A stretch of DNA of 64,000 nt from Lysinibacillus halotolerans (GTDB lineage: Bacteria; Bacillota; Bacilli; Bacillales_A; Planococcaceae), in NCBI RefSeq assembly GCF_003711845.1, contig NZ_RHLQ01000006.1, forward strand, positions 1 to 64,000, in the 5' to 3' direction. The translations under genes were made by a program, and so were the position numbers. The notes beneath the pieces are model-generated. The model saw only the letters and a list, made by a program, of their open reading frames with translations, did no database searches and was not told where the DNA came from. Positions 27,136-36,900 of this stretch are shown here, piece by piece; position 1 is the first letter of the stretch, and each line of letters starts with the position of its first letter.

Positions 27136-28083
27136 CTACATGTCCCCCTTCACCTGTGAAGTAGCTGCCACAAAGTGGGTGCTTGATACAGGTACTAAAT
27201 CAAATACCCGTTCATTTTCATCAAAGTAATTTTTATGTTCTACTTGATAATGTTGTTCGACTTTTATTCTTTCTCGCTTCCGTTGTTCCCTTCCTACCGG
27301 AGTCACTTCTGGAATAGCAGAAAGTAATCGTTTTGTATATATATGTTGCGGGTTATTGTATATATCACTTTTTGTCCCCGATTCAACAAAGCGACCTTTA
27401 TACATAATCGAAATATGATCACACATATGTTTTACAACGCCTAAATCGTGGGAAATAAATAAATAACTAATACCGAACTCATTTTGAATATCTTTCATGA
27501 AATTAAGCACTTGGGCTTGGACAGATAAGTCTAATGCAGATACAGGTTCATCTGCAATGATTAATTTTGGATTTGTTGCAATAGCCCGAGCAATTCCTAA
27601 ACGTTGTTTTTGACCTCCAGAGAATTCATGGGGGTATTTAAACTTTGCATCTTCAGGCATCCCCACTATATCTAATAGTTCACTTATTTTTCTTTCCTCT
27701 TCTTGCGGAGATAGCTTTAAAAAATTGCGAATCGGTTCGGCAATAATGTCTTTTACCCGTTTTCGAGGGTTCAAACTAGAATGGGCATCTTGGAAAATCA
27801 TTTGAACATCACGACTAAAGGCAGATTTTCGACTTCTGCGTTTATTTGTAACATTTTCACCTTCATAAATAATGGATCCGCCTGAAATTTTTTCTAGCCC
27901 AATAATTGCCTTACCTGTAGTCGATTTTCCACATCCTGATTCACCAACTAATCCATAGGCTTTTCCTCTTTCAAATTCCATCGTTATTCCATCAACTGCG
28001 TGAACTTGATCAATCACCCGGTTAAAAAATCCTCCGCGAATAGGATAGTGGACTTTTAAATCATTTATTTGCATGAAGCTCAT
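27136..28083 (-). CDS. oppF: Oligopeptide ABC transporter ATPase
   Basis: A 315-aa ABC ATPase. Walker A GESGCGKST, Q-loop MIFQDAHSSLNP, signature FSGGQKQRLG and Walker B LIIADEPVSALD are all intact, with the OppF/DppF C-terminal extension. I place the start at ATG 28083, 8 nt behind GGGGG; longer in-frame readings lie within oppD. The first 23 nt overlap the end of oppD, implying translational coupling. Confidence 0.92.
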   Translation of the reverse strand: MSFMQINDLKVHYPIRGGFFNRVIDQVHAVDGITMEFERGKAYGLVGESGCGKSTTGKAIIGLEKISGGSIIYEGENVTNKRRSRKSAFSRDVQMIFQDAHSSLNPRKRVKDIIAEPIRNFLKLSPQEEERKISELLDIVGMPEDAKFKYPHEFSGGQKQRLGIARAIATNPKLIIADEPVSALDLSVQAQVLNFMKDIQNEFGISYLFISHDLGVVKHMCDHISIMYKGRFVESGTKSDIYNNPQHIYTKRLLSAIPEVTPVGREQRKRERIKVEQHYQVEHKNYFDENERVFDLVPVSSTHFVAATSQVKGDM

Positions 28084-29089
28084 ATGTCCCGCCCCCTTTA
28101 TCCGTTTTAAAGTGAAACTCTTTCCAACATGTACAACGTACAAAATGACCAGGTGAAATTTCATGAAGTGCTGGATTTTCCTCGTGAGCTTCTTCCGGAA
28201 TCCAAGGAATTCGTTGAGAAAATCTACAACCAGTTCGAGGTAAGTTCATTAATGATGGAACAATACCTTCGATGACATTTAAACGTTCTGACTCAGAATT
28301 CATCTGAGGAATGGAATTAAATAGCGAACGAGTATAGGGATGTTTCGGATTTGTAAACAACTCATTTACTGGAGCCTCTTCAATAATTTCTCCCGCATAC
28401 ATGACGGCAACTCGATCTGCTACCTCTGCTACAACACCTAAGTCATGGGTAATTAGAATTATTCCCGCCTCAGTTTCAGCTTGTAAATCAATTAATAAAT
28501 CTAAAATTTGAGCTTGAATTGTTACGTCCAACGCTGTTGTAGGTTCATCCGCAATAATAATTTGCGGTTTACACGAAATAGCAATGGCAATAATAACCCT
28601 TTGTCTCATCCCACCCGATAATTGGTGTGGGAATTGTCTAGCTACCCTTTCAGGATTTTTAATTCCAACTTGACTCAATAATTCTAGTACTCTCGCTTGT
28701 CTTTGTTCAGCTGTTAAATTAGTATGATAAATTAAGCCCTCTTCAATTTGTTCCCCAATGCGCATTAACGGATTTAATGCTGAAAGAGGATCTTGGAAAA
28801 TCATACTAATTTGAAGACCTCTAATGTCATTCATCTCTTCCTCAGAAAGAGCAGCCAGATTTTTTTGTTCAAATAAAATTTCTCCTTGAACACGTGTTTT
28901 GTTTTGATCATAAAGTCCAATAATGGAAGTTGCAAGGGTACTTTTCCCACACCCTGATTCACCAACGATTGCAAGAATTTCGTTTTTCTTTAATGTAAGG
29001 GAAACTCCATCTACTGCATCATAAAATGTATCTTTAATTCGAAAACCGGTATGTAAGTCTTTAATTGTTAATAATTCATCTGTTTTCAA
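28061..29089 (-). CDS. oppD: Oligopeptide ABC transporter ATPase
   Basis: A 342-aa ABC ATPase: Walker A GESGCGKST, Q-loop MIFQDPLSALNP, signature LSGGMRQRVI, Walker B IIIADEPTTALD, and the C-terminal region with the conserved cysteines FSQRIPW...FVRCTCW. The start is a TTG at 29089, 7 nt after AAAGGAG; a second TTG seven codons upstream overlaps that site and is rejected. First gene of the operon, behind a strong sigma-A promoter. Confidence 0.9.
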   Translation of the reverse strand: MKTDELLTIKDLHTGFRIKDTFYDAVDGVSLTLKKNEILAIVGESGCGKSTLATSIIGLYDQNKTRVQGEILFEQKNLAALSEEEMNDIRGLQISMIFQDPLSALNPLMRIGEQIEEGLIYHTNLTAEQRQARVLELLSQVGIKNPERVARQFPHQLSGGMRQRVIIAIAISCKPQIIIADEPTTALDVTIQAQILDLLIDLQAETEAGIILITHDLGVVAEVADRVAVMYAGEIIEEAPVNELFTNPKHPYTRSLFNSIPQMNSESERLNVIEGIVPSLMNLPRTGCRFSQRIPWIPEEAHEENPALHEISPGHFVRCTCWKEFHFKTDKGGGTYELHANK

Positions 29090-29211
29090 ATTAACGCTCC
29101 TTTCTAGCAATCATGTTCGCTTTTATTAATTTGAAGATTACAAATATTCTTGTTACACAATCTTTTCCGAAAACTATTAATCTTTTAACAATTTATGTAT
29201 TGTTGCAATAA

Positions 29212-29241
29212 ATTATATATTTGTGTAATAAATGAAGTCAA
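29212..29241 (-). promoter_or_regulatory. Promoter of the opp operon
   Basis: TTGACT (29241-29236), 18-nt spacer, TATAAT (29217-29212), with a leader of about 115 nt. Just upstream (29256-29270) a TTTTTCAGAAAT core resembles the CodY box, with four mismatches. The roughly 300-nt gap to the next gene otherwise holds a terminator and AT-rich sequence. Confidence 0.7.
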
Positions 29242-29353
29242 CAAATTTCGAATTTATTTTTCAGAAATAACTAAATATTTAAAATGTACCTTACATTTTA
29301 TGAATAAAATACTTCTCTTAGACATCCCAATATTATGCTGTCCATAAGAAAAA

Positions 29354-29388
29354 GACGTCCCATCGGTACAAACTACCGTTGAGACGTC
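29354..29388. terminator. Terminator of the GH13-like gene
   Basis: GACGTCcCAtCGGTA paired with TACCGTTGaGACGTC, T-runs on both sides; ends the minus-strand gene at 29396. Confidence 0.8.
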
Positions 29389-29395
29389 AATTTTT

Positions 29396-30856
29396 TTAAT
29401 TTTGATTTGCTCTTCTACGTTTACCTCGTTTAATTAAAGCGATAATAAAGCCAATAAATAGTAGATAAACTAATCCTAACGCTATTAAGTAAGAAACGTT
29501 AATACCTTTTTCCTCTGTAACTTGATAAATTTCTACAATTTCACGATCTAATACGATAGGGAAATTTCCTTCGTCATTTACACGTATTGTATCACTATCT
29601 AACATAGCACGAAGTTCCTTATTCTCACCGATTTCATCAGCAGAAATATCAACCTTTGTTGTTTTTCCCGTGTTATTAATGACTATAATCCATCTTTCTT
29701 CATCAGAATAACGTTCAAATACTAAGAAACCATTTTCATTTTTAATTAGTTTAAATTCCCCATTACGTAACGTTTCAGACTGATTACGTAATGTTTGAAC
29801 GTCTCCTATAAATTCCACCATATCCTCATCTGTCCGGAAATTATATAGCTGATGCGCATTCGGACCTGCCTCCCCGTTCATAATAATTTCTGTCCCATAT
29901 TGCATTACTGGTACGCCTGGTAGTAAAAGCGTTGCAGCAATGGCAAGTCTTACTCTTGTTGGAGGATAGGCTTCGGCAGATAACGTAAAACGATCTGTTA
30001 ATAAGGAATCAATCATCAATTGGGCAGGAGCTTGTTTTCCTTCAACAAATGGAGTTACATTAGTTAACAATGCCGCTGAATTCTGATCCACGTTTTTGTA
30101 TGCATTGCGAAATGCGTCGTTTGTTTCTTCAAAGTATTTCGCATCAAAATTAGCGTCGCTATCTTCATTTGAAATGACATAAATATCGTTATTTACTGAT
30201 TTAATGGCTTCAATCATTTCATTTAAAAATGGAGTGCTAGCCGTATCTAAATTCGTTAATCGTACGCCATCTACGTTATATGTAGTAATAAATTCAACTA
30301 CTGAATTAATAAGCGCTTGCTGAACTTCTTCGTTATTTAAATCCCAACGAACTTTCCCGTTGGCAGTATCGACAATCCAATCTGCTTTTTCAGGATCTTG
30401 TGCCCATTCATGATTTTCACTAACATTCGATAAAGGGAAATCAATCATGATTTTTACATGATCATCATGAAAAGTGTCAATTAAGTTTGTCAGTTCTTCT
30501 GGCGTTCCAAACTGCGGCTCAATTTGACTATAGCTTGTGACCATTGAACCGTCATACGTTTCAGTTGTAAACACAGAACCGATTGAAGCGATTGTGAAAC
30601 CCATTTTGGTGATCAAGGATCGTTTTTCAAGTAAACCTTTAAAGTCACCACCAGCAAATTGGGACGGATCTTCCGCATTGGCATTGTAATCGTTCTCTAA
30701 TGTTCCATTTAATATTCGATCAACTAACAAATCATATATACTTTCATCTTCTATTGATTTTGTCTCTTCTGCTTTCGCTACAGAAGAAGTTGTCAATGAA
30801 GCAATTAATAAAAGTGACGCCGCTACGCCACTAATCCACTTTTTAAATTTCAACAT
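29396..30856 (-). CDS. Membrane-anchored GH13 (alpha-amylase-like) protein, probably catalytically inactive
   Basis: A 486-aa exported protein with a signal peptide (cut near VAKA, residue 29), a GH13-like barrel, a beta-sandwich C-domain and a C-terminal membrane helix (about 455-475) followed by KRGKRRR. The fold match is clear: FAGGDFKGLLEK, IEPQFGTPEELTNLID, VKIMIDFPLSNVSENH, VDGVRL and LLLPGVPVMQYGTEIIMNG. The catalytic chemistry is not: the nucleophile Asp of the GFRLD motif is Thr201 (GVRLT), and the NHD motif of region IV is missing (SLLTDRFTLSAEAY). The acid/base region reads VISNEDS, ambiguous. It is probably a surface glycan-binding or scaffold protein rather than an amylase. GAAGGAGAGG precedes the ATG; single-gene unit. 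Confidence 0.85.
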   Translation of the reverse strand: MLKFKKWISGVAASLLLIASLTTSSVAKAEETKSIEDESIYDLLVDRILNGTLENDYNANAEDPSQFAGGDFKGLLEKRSLITKMGFTIASIGSVFTTETYDGSMVTSYSQIEPQFGTPEELTNLIDTFHDDHVKIMIDFPLSNVSENHEWAQDPEKADWIVDTANGKVRWDLNNEEVQQALINSVVEFITTYNVDGVRLTNLDTASTPFLNEMIEAIKSVNNDIYVISNEDSDANFDAKYFEETNDAFRNAYKNVDQNSAALLTNVTPFVEGKQAPAQLMIDSLLTDRFTLSAEAYPPTRVRLAIAATLLLPGVPVMQYGTEIIMNGEAGPNAHQLYNFRTDEDMVEFIGDVQTLRNQSETLRNGEFKLIKNENGFLVFERYSDEERWIIVINNTGKTTKVDISADEIGENKELRAMLDSDTIRVNDEGNFPIVLDREIVEIYQVTEEKGINVSYLIALGLVYLLFIGFIIALIKRGKRRRANQN

Positions 30857-30900
30857 AATCCCTCTCCTTCAAACCATACCAACGCCATTTTACCAAAAAA

Positions 30901-30922
30901 AAAAGATGAACTGCCATCTTTT
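30901..30922 (-). terminator. Hairpin with long T-run upstream of the GH13-like gene
   Basis: AAAAGATG/CATCTTTT stem, with ten or more T on the minus strand, 45 nt before the GH13-like start codon. It could be a second terminator for yisL or an attenuator in the GH13-like leader. Confidence 0.6.
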
Positions 30923-31073
30923 AAAAGGAAAATAACAAATCCTACTATGAAATAAGACAAAACAGTGAACAACTGTAATTCTGAAAGATTTCTCTTTTAA
31001 TCTGTCCAAAAGGAAATGATTTTATTGTTATTTTCTATTATATTATTCAGATTTAATTGGCGGATGAAATAAA

Positions 31074-31108
31074 AAAATCGTAAAGCACACATGCACTTTA
31101 CGATTTTT
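31074..31108 (-). terminator. Terminator of yisL
   Basis: AAAATCGTAAAG/CTTTACGATTTT stem, T-run on the minus strand, immediately after the yisL stop. Confidence 0.82.
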
Positions 31109-31111
31109 CTA

Positions 31112-31477
31112 TTATGCTAAGAAATTTTCACCCATTGGTAATTTGAAGCCCATAAATAATACTGCAAATAAGAAAATAGCGAATAAAACCCAAAATAGAG
31201 TAGTTGGTTTATTTTTAGCTTGACGTACTAATACCATTTCCATCATACCAATGACTAAAATACCTAAAAGGAATTTAATGCCATATTGCATTCCCATATT
31301 GTAATCCATTCCTTCGATAAATAAAGCTCCACCTGTAATAATGACTAAAATATAGAATAGACGTAATGCCATGTGAATTCCTTTAGACTTAGATGCTAAA
31401 GCTGCTACAAAAAATAATACTAATGCTATTACCCAAGTTGCAATGTGTAAATGCGTTGAGCTTGTTAAAAAGTCCAT
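31112..31477 (-). CDS. yisL: YisL-family membrane protein (UPF0344)
   Basis: A 121-aa integral membrane protein with four predicted helices and the THLHIATWVIALVLFFVAAL start typical of YisL/DUF1516. Function unknown. ATG 31477 follows a weak AAGGTGGGAAT ribosome-binding site. It lies beside yisK, as in B. subtilis, but is separated from it by about 150 nt and has its own terminator. Confidence 0.87.
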   Translation of the reverse strand: MDFLTSSTHLHIATWVIALVLFFVAALASKSKGIHMALRLFYILVIITGGALFIEGMDYNMGMQYGIKFLLGILVIGMMEMVLVRQAKNKPTTLFWVLFAIFLFAVLFMGFKLPMGENFLA

Positions 31478-31629
31478 TTTATTCCCACCTTAATTTTCAT
31501 TGTCAGCATTATCCTACCATAGTTAAGTTTGGAGATTCAAATATAATAGTTCTGTAGAGCTTTACAATACAAAAATAGTTTAGGTTTCATAGAGAATACT
31601 TTCAAACAAGTCATTGTTTACATCATTTG

Positions 31630-32532
31630 TTAAGCAAAACGATTGGAAAGAGTGCCTATTCCTTCAATCGAAATTTTCACTTCATCTCCTGCTTTTAAAA
31701 ATGTTGGTGGGTTCATTCCCTTGCCGACACCTGCAGGAGTACCTGTTAAAATAATATCTCCAGGCTCCAATGTAATATGTTGAGATAAAATAGATACTAA
31801 CTCCTCTACTGTAAACATCATATCTTTTGTTGAACCATTTTGGCGTACTTCACCATTTACTTTTGTTACGATTGTCAATTTTTGAGGATCTACAATTTCA
31901 TCCTTCGATACAATATAAGGACCTAGTGGACAAGAAGCCTCTAAACTTTTCCCTAAAAAATATTGTTTATGTTTATCTTGTAAATCACGAGCTGTTATAT
32001 CATTTGCAATCGTATAGCCAAAAATATAATCAAAGGCAAGATTTTTCGGAATATCCTTTCCTTTTTTGCCTATAACTACTGCTAACTCACCTTCGTAATC
32101 TAAGGAATTCGTTTTACCTTCATGAATCGGTAATACTTGTTCATCAGCTGCTATGGAAGTTGGTGATTTTGTAAATACGACTAAATCTTCCGGTGCTTGC
32201 TGTAAGCCCATTTCCTTTGCATGATCATTATAGTTTTTACCAATACAAATAATATTTTTTGGCGTTCTAGGTATTGGAGAAAGCCATTCTATTTCAGTAA
32301 ATGGACGCTTAAATTGTTCCACTTGTTCAGATTTACTTGCAGCGTCAACTAATTTGCGAATTTGTTCAACAAAGTCAAAGCCTAATGCAATCCCATCAAT
32401 AATTTCTGTTGGAAAAGAAGGGAGGATATTCAGCTCTTTTTGAATGGCTAGTACATCCCATACCGCTTCCTCTTTTTTTACTTTTGGACCGAATTTTACT
32501 TCTCCATTTAAATTAAACGATAAAATCTTCAT
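31630..32532 (-). CDS. yisK: YisK, fumarylacetoacetate-hydrolase-fold oxaloacetate decarboxylase
   Basis: A 300-aa FAH-family enzyme. The metal-binding acids are in the standard pattern: SLDYEGELAVVIGKKG and IANDITARDLQ; the active-site basic stretch is NIICIGKNYNDHAKEM and the C-terminal GDIILTGTPAGVG loop is present. B. subtilis YisK decarboxylates oxaloacetate and associates with the actin homologue Mbl, affecting cell width. I use ATG 32532 (AAGGAG 11 nt upstream), since 15 further in-frame residues upstream are not part of the family. Confidence 0.88.
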   Translation of the reverse strand: MKILSFNLNGEVKFGPKVKKEEAVWDVLAIQKELNILPSFPTEIIDGIALGFDFVEQIRKLVDAASKSEQVEQFKRPFTEIEWLSPIPRTPKNIICIGKNYNDHAKEMGLQQAPEDLVVFTKSPTSIAADEQVLPIHEGKTNSLDYEGELAVVIGKKGKDIPKNLAFDYIFGYTIANDITARDLQDKHKQYFLGKSLEASCPLGPYIVSKDEIVDPQKLTIVTKVNGEVRQNGSTKDMMFTVEELVSILSQHITLEPGDIILTGTPAGVGKGMNPPTFLKAGDEVKISIEGIGTLSNRFA

Positions 32533-32650
32533 AAATAAAGGCGCTCCTTCTTTTATCCTTTGTTGATATACATTCAACTTGAGTAATTCTCAAAATCTAT
32601 TAATTGAATGTATATTTTATTCCATCATACATCAAATTTTTCGAAATTGC

Positions 32651-33823
32651 TCATTTTTCCGACAATGTTGTTTTATAAATTAATTTTTTTACGAGCCATT
32701 CTAATGGTCCTTGTTTAAATTTAATAAACCAAAGCTCAGCAAATATAACTTGAACAATAAAAATACCAATCGCAATTAATGTACCCGTCTGGACATCAAT
32801 TTCACCATACAAACTAAAACCAAAATGATAGAACAATAATGTGCAAATAATAGATTGCATAATATATAAAGAAAGGGACATTCGCCCAGCCCTCGCTAAT
32901 GGTGCGAGTATTTTAACGATAAACGGAATCATACATAAACAAATCATAATTCCAATATAACCAACGGAAAGGATAGGTCCCCCTACGTACACTTTTAAAT
33001 AATCAAGTAAATAAGTGCGAGTAAAGGTATATGGAGCACTTTTTATCAATATACCGAGTACGAGAAATACGATGGCTAAAGTAATCCAAAGACCCTTTAG
33101 CTCTTTTGCCCTTTCAATTAAACGCCATTTGGCAGCTGCAGCTCCTATAAGCATATATGGCAGGATAGTCGTTAAAGCTGATATCCACATACTCACCCCC
33201 ATCTGAAGGGATAAATCTTTTAAACGTTGGAAAAAGGCATCCAGCCAATTCCCCACTCCATAAGCGGTAATGGCATCGTTAATCATTACAATATCGACTG
33301 CCGGTGCTTCTACTTCCATATTGCTCATTCCTGTTAGCGCAAAAATAGCAATGAAAAATAAATGCATGAACCCATTAATAATTAACCCAAACGTTAATAA
33401 CCATCCACCGCTAAAGCGTAAAAATAGCAATAGGAAAAATCCGCAAAAGGCATACATCGTTAATATGTCGCCCCACCAAATGAAAAAGGCGTGGAGTAAT
33501 CCAATAATAAGTAATATAATTAGCCTCTTTGGTCCAAATTGATAAAAGTTACTTCCAATGGTTTCTGCTTTCATAAATTGCATCGCTAACCCATATCCGA
33601 AAAGCATAGAGAAAAGGGGATAAAAACTACTTTGCACATAAATATCCAAAGTTTGATGCCAAATAATATCGGGCGCCTCTGTAAACCAACTGCCTAAATC
33701 AATATGGGGCATAGGTAAATAAAAGGCAAACATATTTACCAGTAAAATACCAAGTAAACTAAATCCGCGTAAAATATCAATCGAATGAACTCTTTCATTC
33801 AAAGTAGTCGGTTGAAAATTCAC
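32651..33823 (-). CDS. DUF418 membrane protein
   Basis: A 390-aa integral membrane protein with around ten helices. It starts with NERVHSIDILRGFSLLGILL, the DUF418/acyltransferase-3-like opening, and contains the C-terminal DUF418 part (GRMSLSLYIMQSIICTLLF...FKQGPLEWL). Members are predicted membrane transferases or transporters of unknown substrate; B. subtilis YeiB/YrkO are relatives. Single gene; AGGAGAACC precedes the ATG. Confidence 0.85.
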   Translation of the reverse strand: MNFQPTTLNERVHSIDILRGFSLLGILLVNMFAFYLPMPHIDLGSWFTEAPDIIWHQTLDIYVQSSFYPLFSMLFGYGLAMQFMKAETIGSNFYQFGPKRLIILLIIGLLHAFFIWWGDILTMYAFCGFFLLLFLRFSGGWLLTFGLIINGFMHLFFIAIFALTGMSNMEVEAPAVDIVMINDAITAYGVGNWLDAFFQRLKDLSLQMGVSMWISALTTILPYMLIGAAAAKWRLIERAKELKGLWITLAIVFLVLGILIKSAPYTFTRTYLLDYLKVYVGGPILSVGYIGIMICLCMIPFIVKILAPLARAGRMSLSLYIMQSIICTLLFYHFGFSLYGEIDVQTGTLIAIGIFIVQVIFAELWFIKFKQGPLEWLVKKLIYKTTLSEK

Positions 33824-33903
33824 AATAGGTTCTCCTTTTCTTGTAACGTCAAAACGTAAAGTTTATCTTTCATTTTACTATATTAAGAAAAAACCTTCGA
33901 AAA

Positions 33904-33940
33904 AACAGCCTATTAATTTGAATCAAATTAATAGACTGTT
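33904..33940 (-). terminator. Terminator of addBA
   Basis: Stem CTATTAATTTG/CAAATTAATAG extended by AACAG/CTGTT, followed by TTTTTTC on the minus strand, 11 nt past the addA stop. Confidence 0.8.
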
Positions 33941-33950
33941 ATCTTTAAAG

Positions 33951-36900
33951 CTAATTGAAATGAATCTCCTTTTGAGCATTATATAAATATAAGACTTTTT
34001 CATCCACTTTTACTTGTAAAATCGATTCAATCGCTTCACTATAAATTCGAAGCTGTACTTCATATCGTTTTTTCATTTCATTTGTTAAAAAAGGTTCCTC
34101 TTTAAAAGACGGCAATATTTTATCAGTTTTATAATCAAGGAGCACCCAACGGCCTTGTTCATCTTGAAATAAACAGTCTAAAATCCCTTGTACAATTTGT
34201 GAATCCCCTTCCTCGTCTTCAATGCTTAAAGTAAAAGGAATTTCTCTATACAATTGTACTGCTCGACTAAAACGTTGGCCGATATCGGAAGCAAAAAACT
34301 GTAAAACCTTTTCAAGTTCAACTACTGCCAATTCTTCCGAAGTTAAGAGCTTACGATCTACTAATGATTGTAGGTAAGCTTGCACTTCTTCCACACGGTC
34401 GAAACCTCTTTGTGGAATATGTTGCATAACCGTATGAATAACGGTACCTATCTCTGTCGCAGATAATCCTTTTTCTTGTAAAAACATCGGTCTTTTCATA
34501 GCAGAAGAGGATGTCGATTGAATAGGGTATGTCTCCTCTTCTTCCCGTTGTAAATTTTCAATCCGTTTAATCTCTGAAACACTCGTCTTTGATTTTTTCA
34601 AAATGGCATTTTTAAACGGATAACCTGTTGTAAAACGGTTTCTTAACTCGTTATAAACCTTCTCATCTAGATGGGTATCTGCCTGTTCTCCTGCTTCTTC
34701 TTGCTGTTCTGAAGTAATGCTATTCATAAAGAAGGTGTTGGAAATTGGTGTAATTCTCCACTTTGATGGGTGATCAATTGGACGATACTCTTCATCGCTA
34801 AAAGGCTCAAAGGAAGCATGTCTAGCAACAACTGGTCCAATCCAATCTAAATAGCTTTTTGCTCTAGCACGTAAATATTCAGGTAACATCAAATCGGTAG
34901 GTAGTTGTTGTACTTCACACCATTTTGAACGAACCTTTTCCCAATCCTTTACTGAACCAACTAAAATCAATCTTTCCTTTGCGCGGGTCATAGCTACATA
35001 TAAAATTCGCATCTCTTCCGCTTTCATTTCGAGAATTTTTTTCTCTTTCATGGCTAAAAACGGCAGTGACGTATACATAATGCGGTCATCTGGATCAATA
35101 GCTTTCACCGCTAGTCCAAACTGTTGGTCAAATAAATAAGCATTACTAAAATCCATTTGGTTAAAACTCCGACCTAATCCTGCAACAAATACGACTGGGT
35201 ATTCTAATCCCTTTGAAGAGTGAATCGTTACAAGTCTAACAACGTCGTCCTTTTCTCCGATTGATTTGGCGACACCTAAATCATCGCCCCTTGAACGCAT
35301 TCGATCAATAAATCGTAAAAATCGGAACAGTCCTCTAAAGGATGTCTTTTCATACATCAATGCCCGATCATGGAGAGTTCTTAAATTCGCTTGACGTTGT
35401 TTGCCATTCGCCATAGCACCGACCATTTCGTAATAATTTGTATCTAAATAAATGCGCCAAATTAAATCGGATAGGGAACCACGGCGAGCTAAATTTCTCC
35501 ATGTGTCAAGCTGTTGTAAAAACCTTTGAAGCTTTTCGCTAGTCTCAGAATGAATACCAGATTGTTCTTCTTCTACAAATTGTTTTACTGCTTCATAGAA
35601 AGGTGCTTTTCGATTAGCAAGACGAATTTTAGCTAATTCATTTTCTGTACAGCCAATAAATGGAGCTCTTAGGACGGAAGCTAACGGGATATCTTGATAT
35701 GGATTATCAACGACTTTCAATACGTTCAACATCACCATCACTTCCAGTGCTTCAAAATACCCTTTTGAAGATTCCGCAAATAACGGAATACCAGCTGCTT
35801 TAAATTCTTCAACTAAATCATTCGACCAAGTCATGGAACGCATTAAAATCACGATATCGCTATATTTCATTGGTCGAATACGTTTAGCAGGATCTTTCTG
35901 CTTCGTATCATAGACCGTTGTCCCACCGTCCATTAATTCACGAATTCGTTTAATAATAAAACGGGCCTCTTGTTGAGATTTTTTTATCTCTTCTTCGATG
36001 ATGAAATCCATTTCAGCGTCTTCATCGATTTCTTCTCCATCATCTTCCTGCTCTTCATATATGATGGCAAGTTCAATTGGCATTTCAACAGAATCATAAG
36101 GGGCTCCAGGCTTTAGGCCAGCCTTTTCATCATATATGATTTCACCGACCGTCTCTCCCATAATTTGTTCAAAGACAAAATTCGTTCCATGTAATACTTC
36201 TTGCCTGCTTCGGAAGTTCGCATTTAAGTCAATTTTTAATCCATTGGAAACAGGTTCTTCTTCAAAGTGTAAATATTTATTTAAAAAGAGCATTGGTTCT
36301 GCTAAACGGAAACGGTAAATGGATTGTTTAACGTCTCCTACCATAAATAAATTCCCATCCATTTCACTACCACTTTTAACGAGCTGCAAAATCGTTTCCT
36401 GTAACATATTCGTATCTTGATATTCATCTACTAATACTTCTTTAAATTTTTGTTTAAAATCTAATGCAACAGGTGATGGTTGCAGTTTACCATCTTCCTT
36501 TACCGTTAAAATATCTAGAGCGTAATGCTCTAAATCGGAAAAATCGACTAATCCTCGTTGTAGTTTAGCTTCTTTGAACTTATAACTATAAGCTTCTGTT
36601 AATTCCACCAATGTTTTAATGATTGGTGCCATTAAACGAATTTCTTGTAAAAGGCGTTCCGGCTTTCGTAGAAAGAAAGATTCCTTTATTTGAGATAGGA
36701 TTTTTTTTGCTTGATCCCGCTTTTTCTTTGCCCTTTCCTGAAGAACTGGATCACAACTATCCTTTTTCATTCTTGCTAATGTCGACCATTTTAAACGATT
36801 GAAAAATTCATAGGCTACTTGCCAAGTACTGTGTTCCATAATACGAATAGCTTCTTCTATTAAAGCAAAATCTAGTTCTGCCGTTTCTCCATAGGCATAA

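Noticed and set aside
29396-30856. LPXTG sortase anchor on the GH13-like protein
   Set aside because: The C-terminal helix and basic tail are there but no LPXTG-type motif precedes them; it is a plain membrane anchor.
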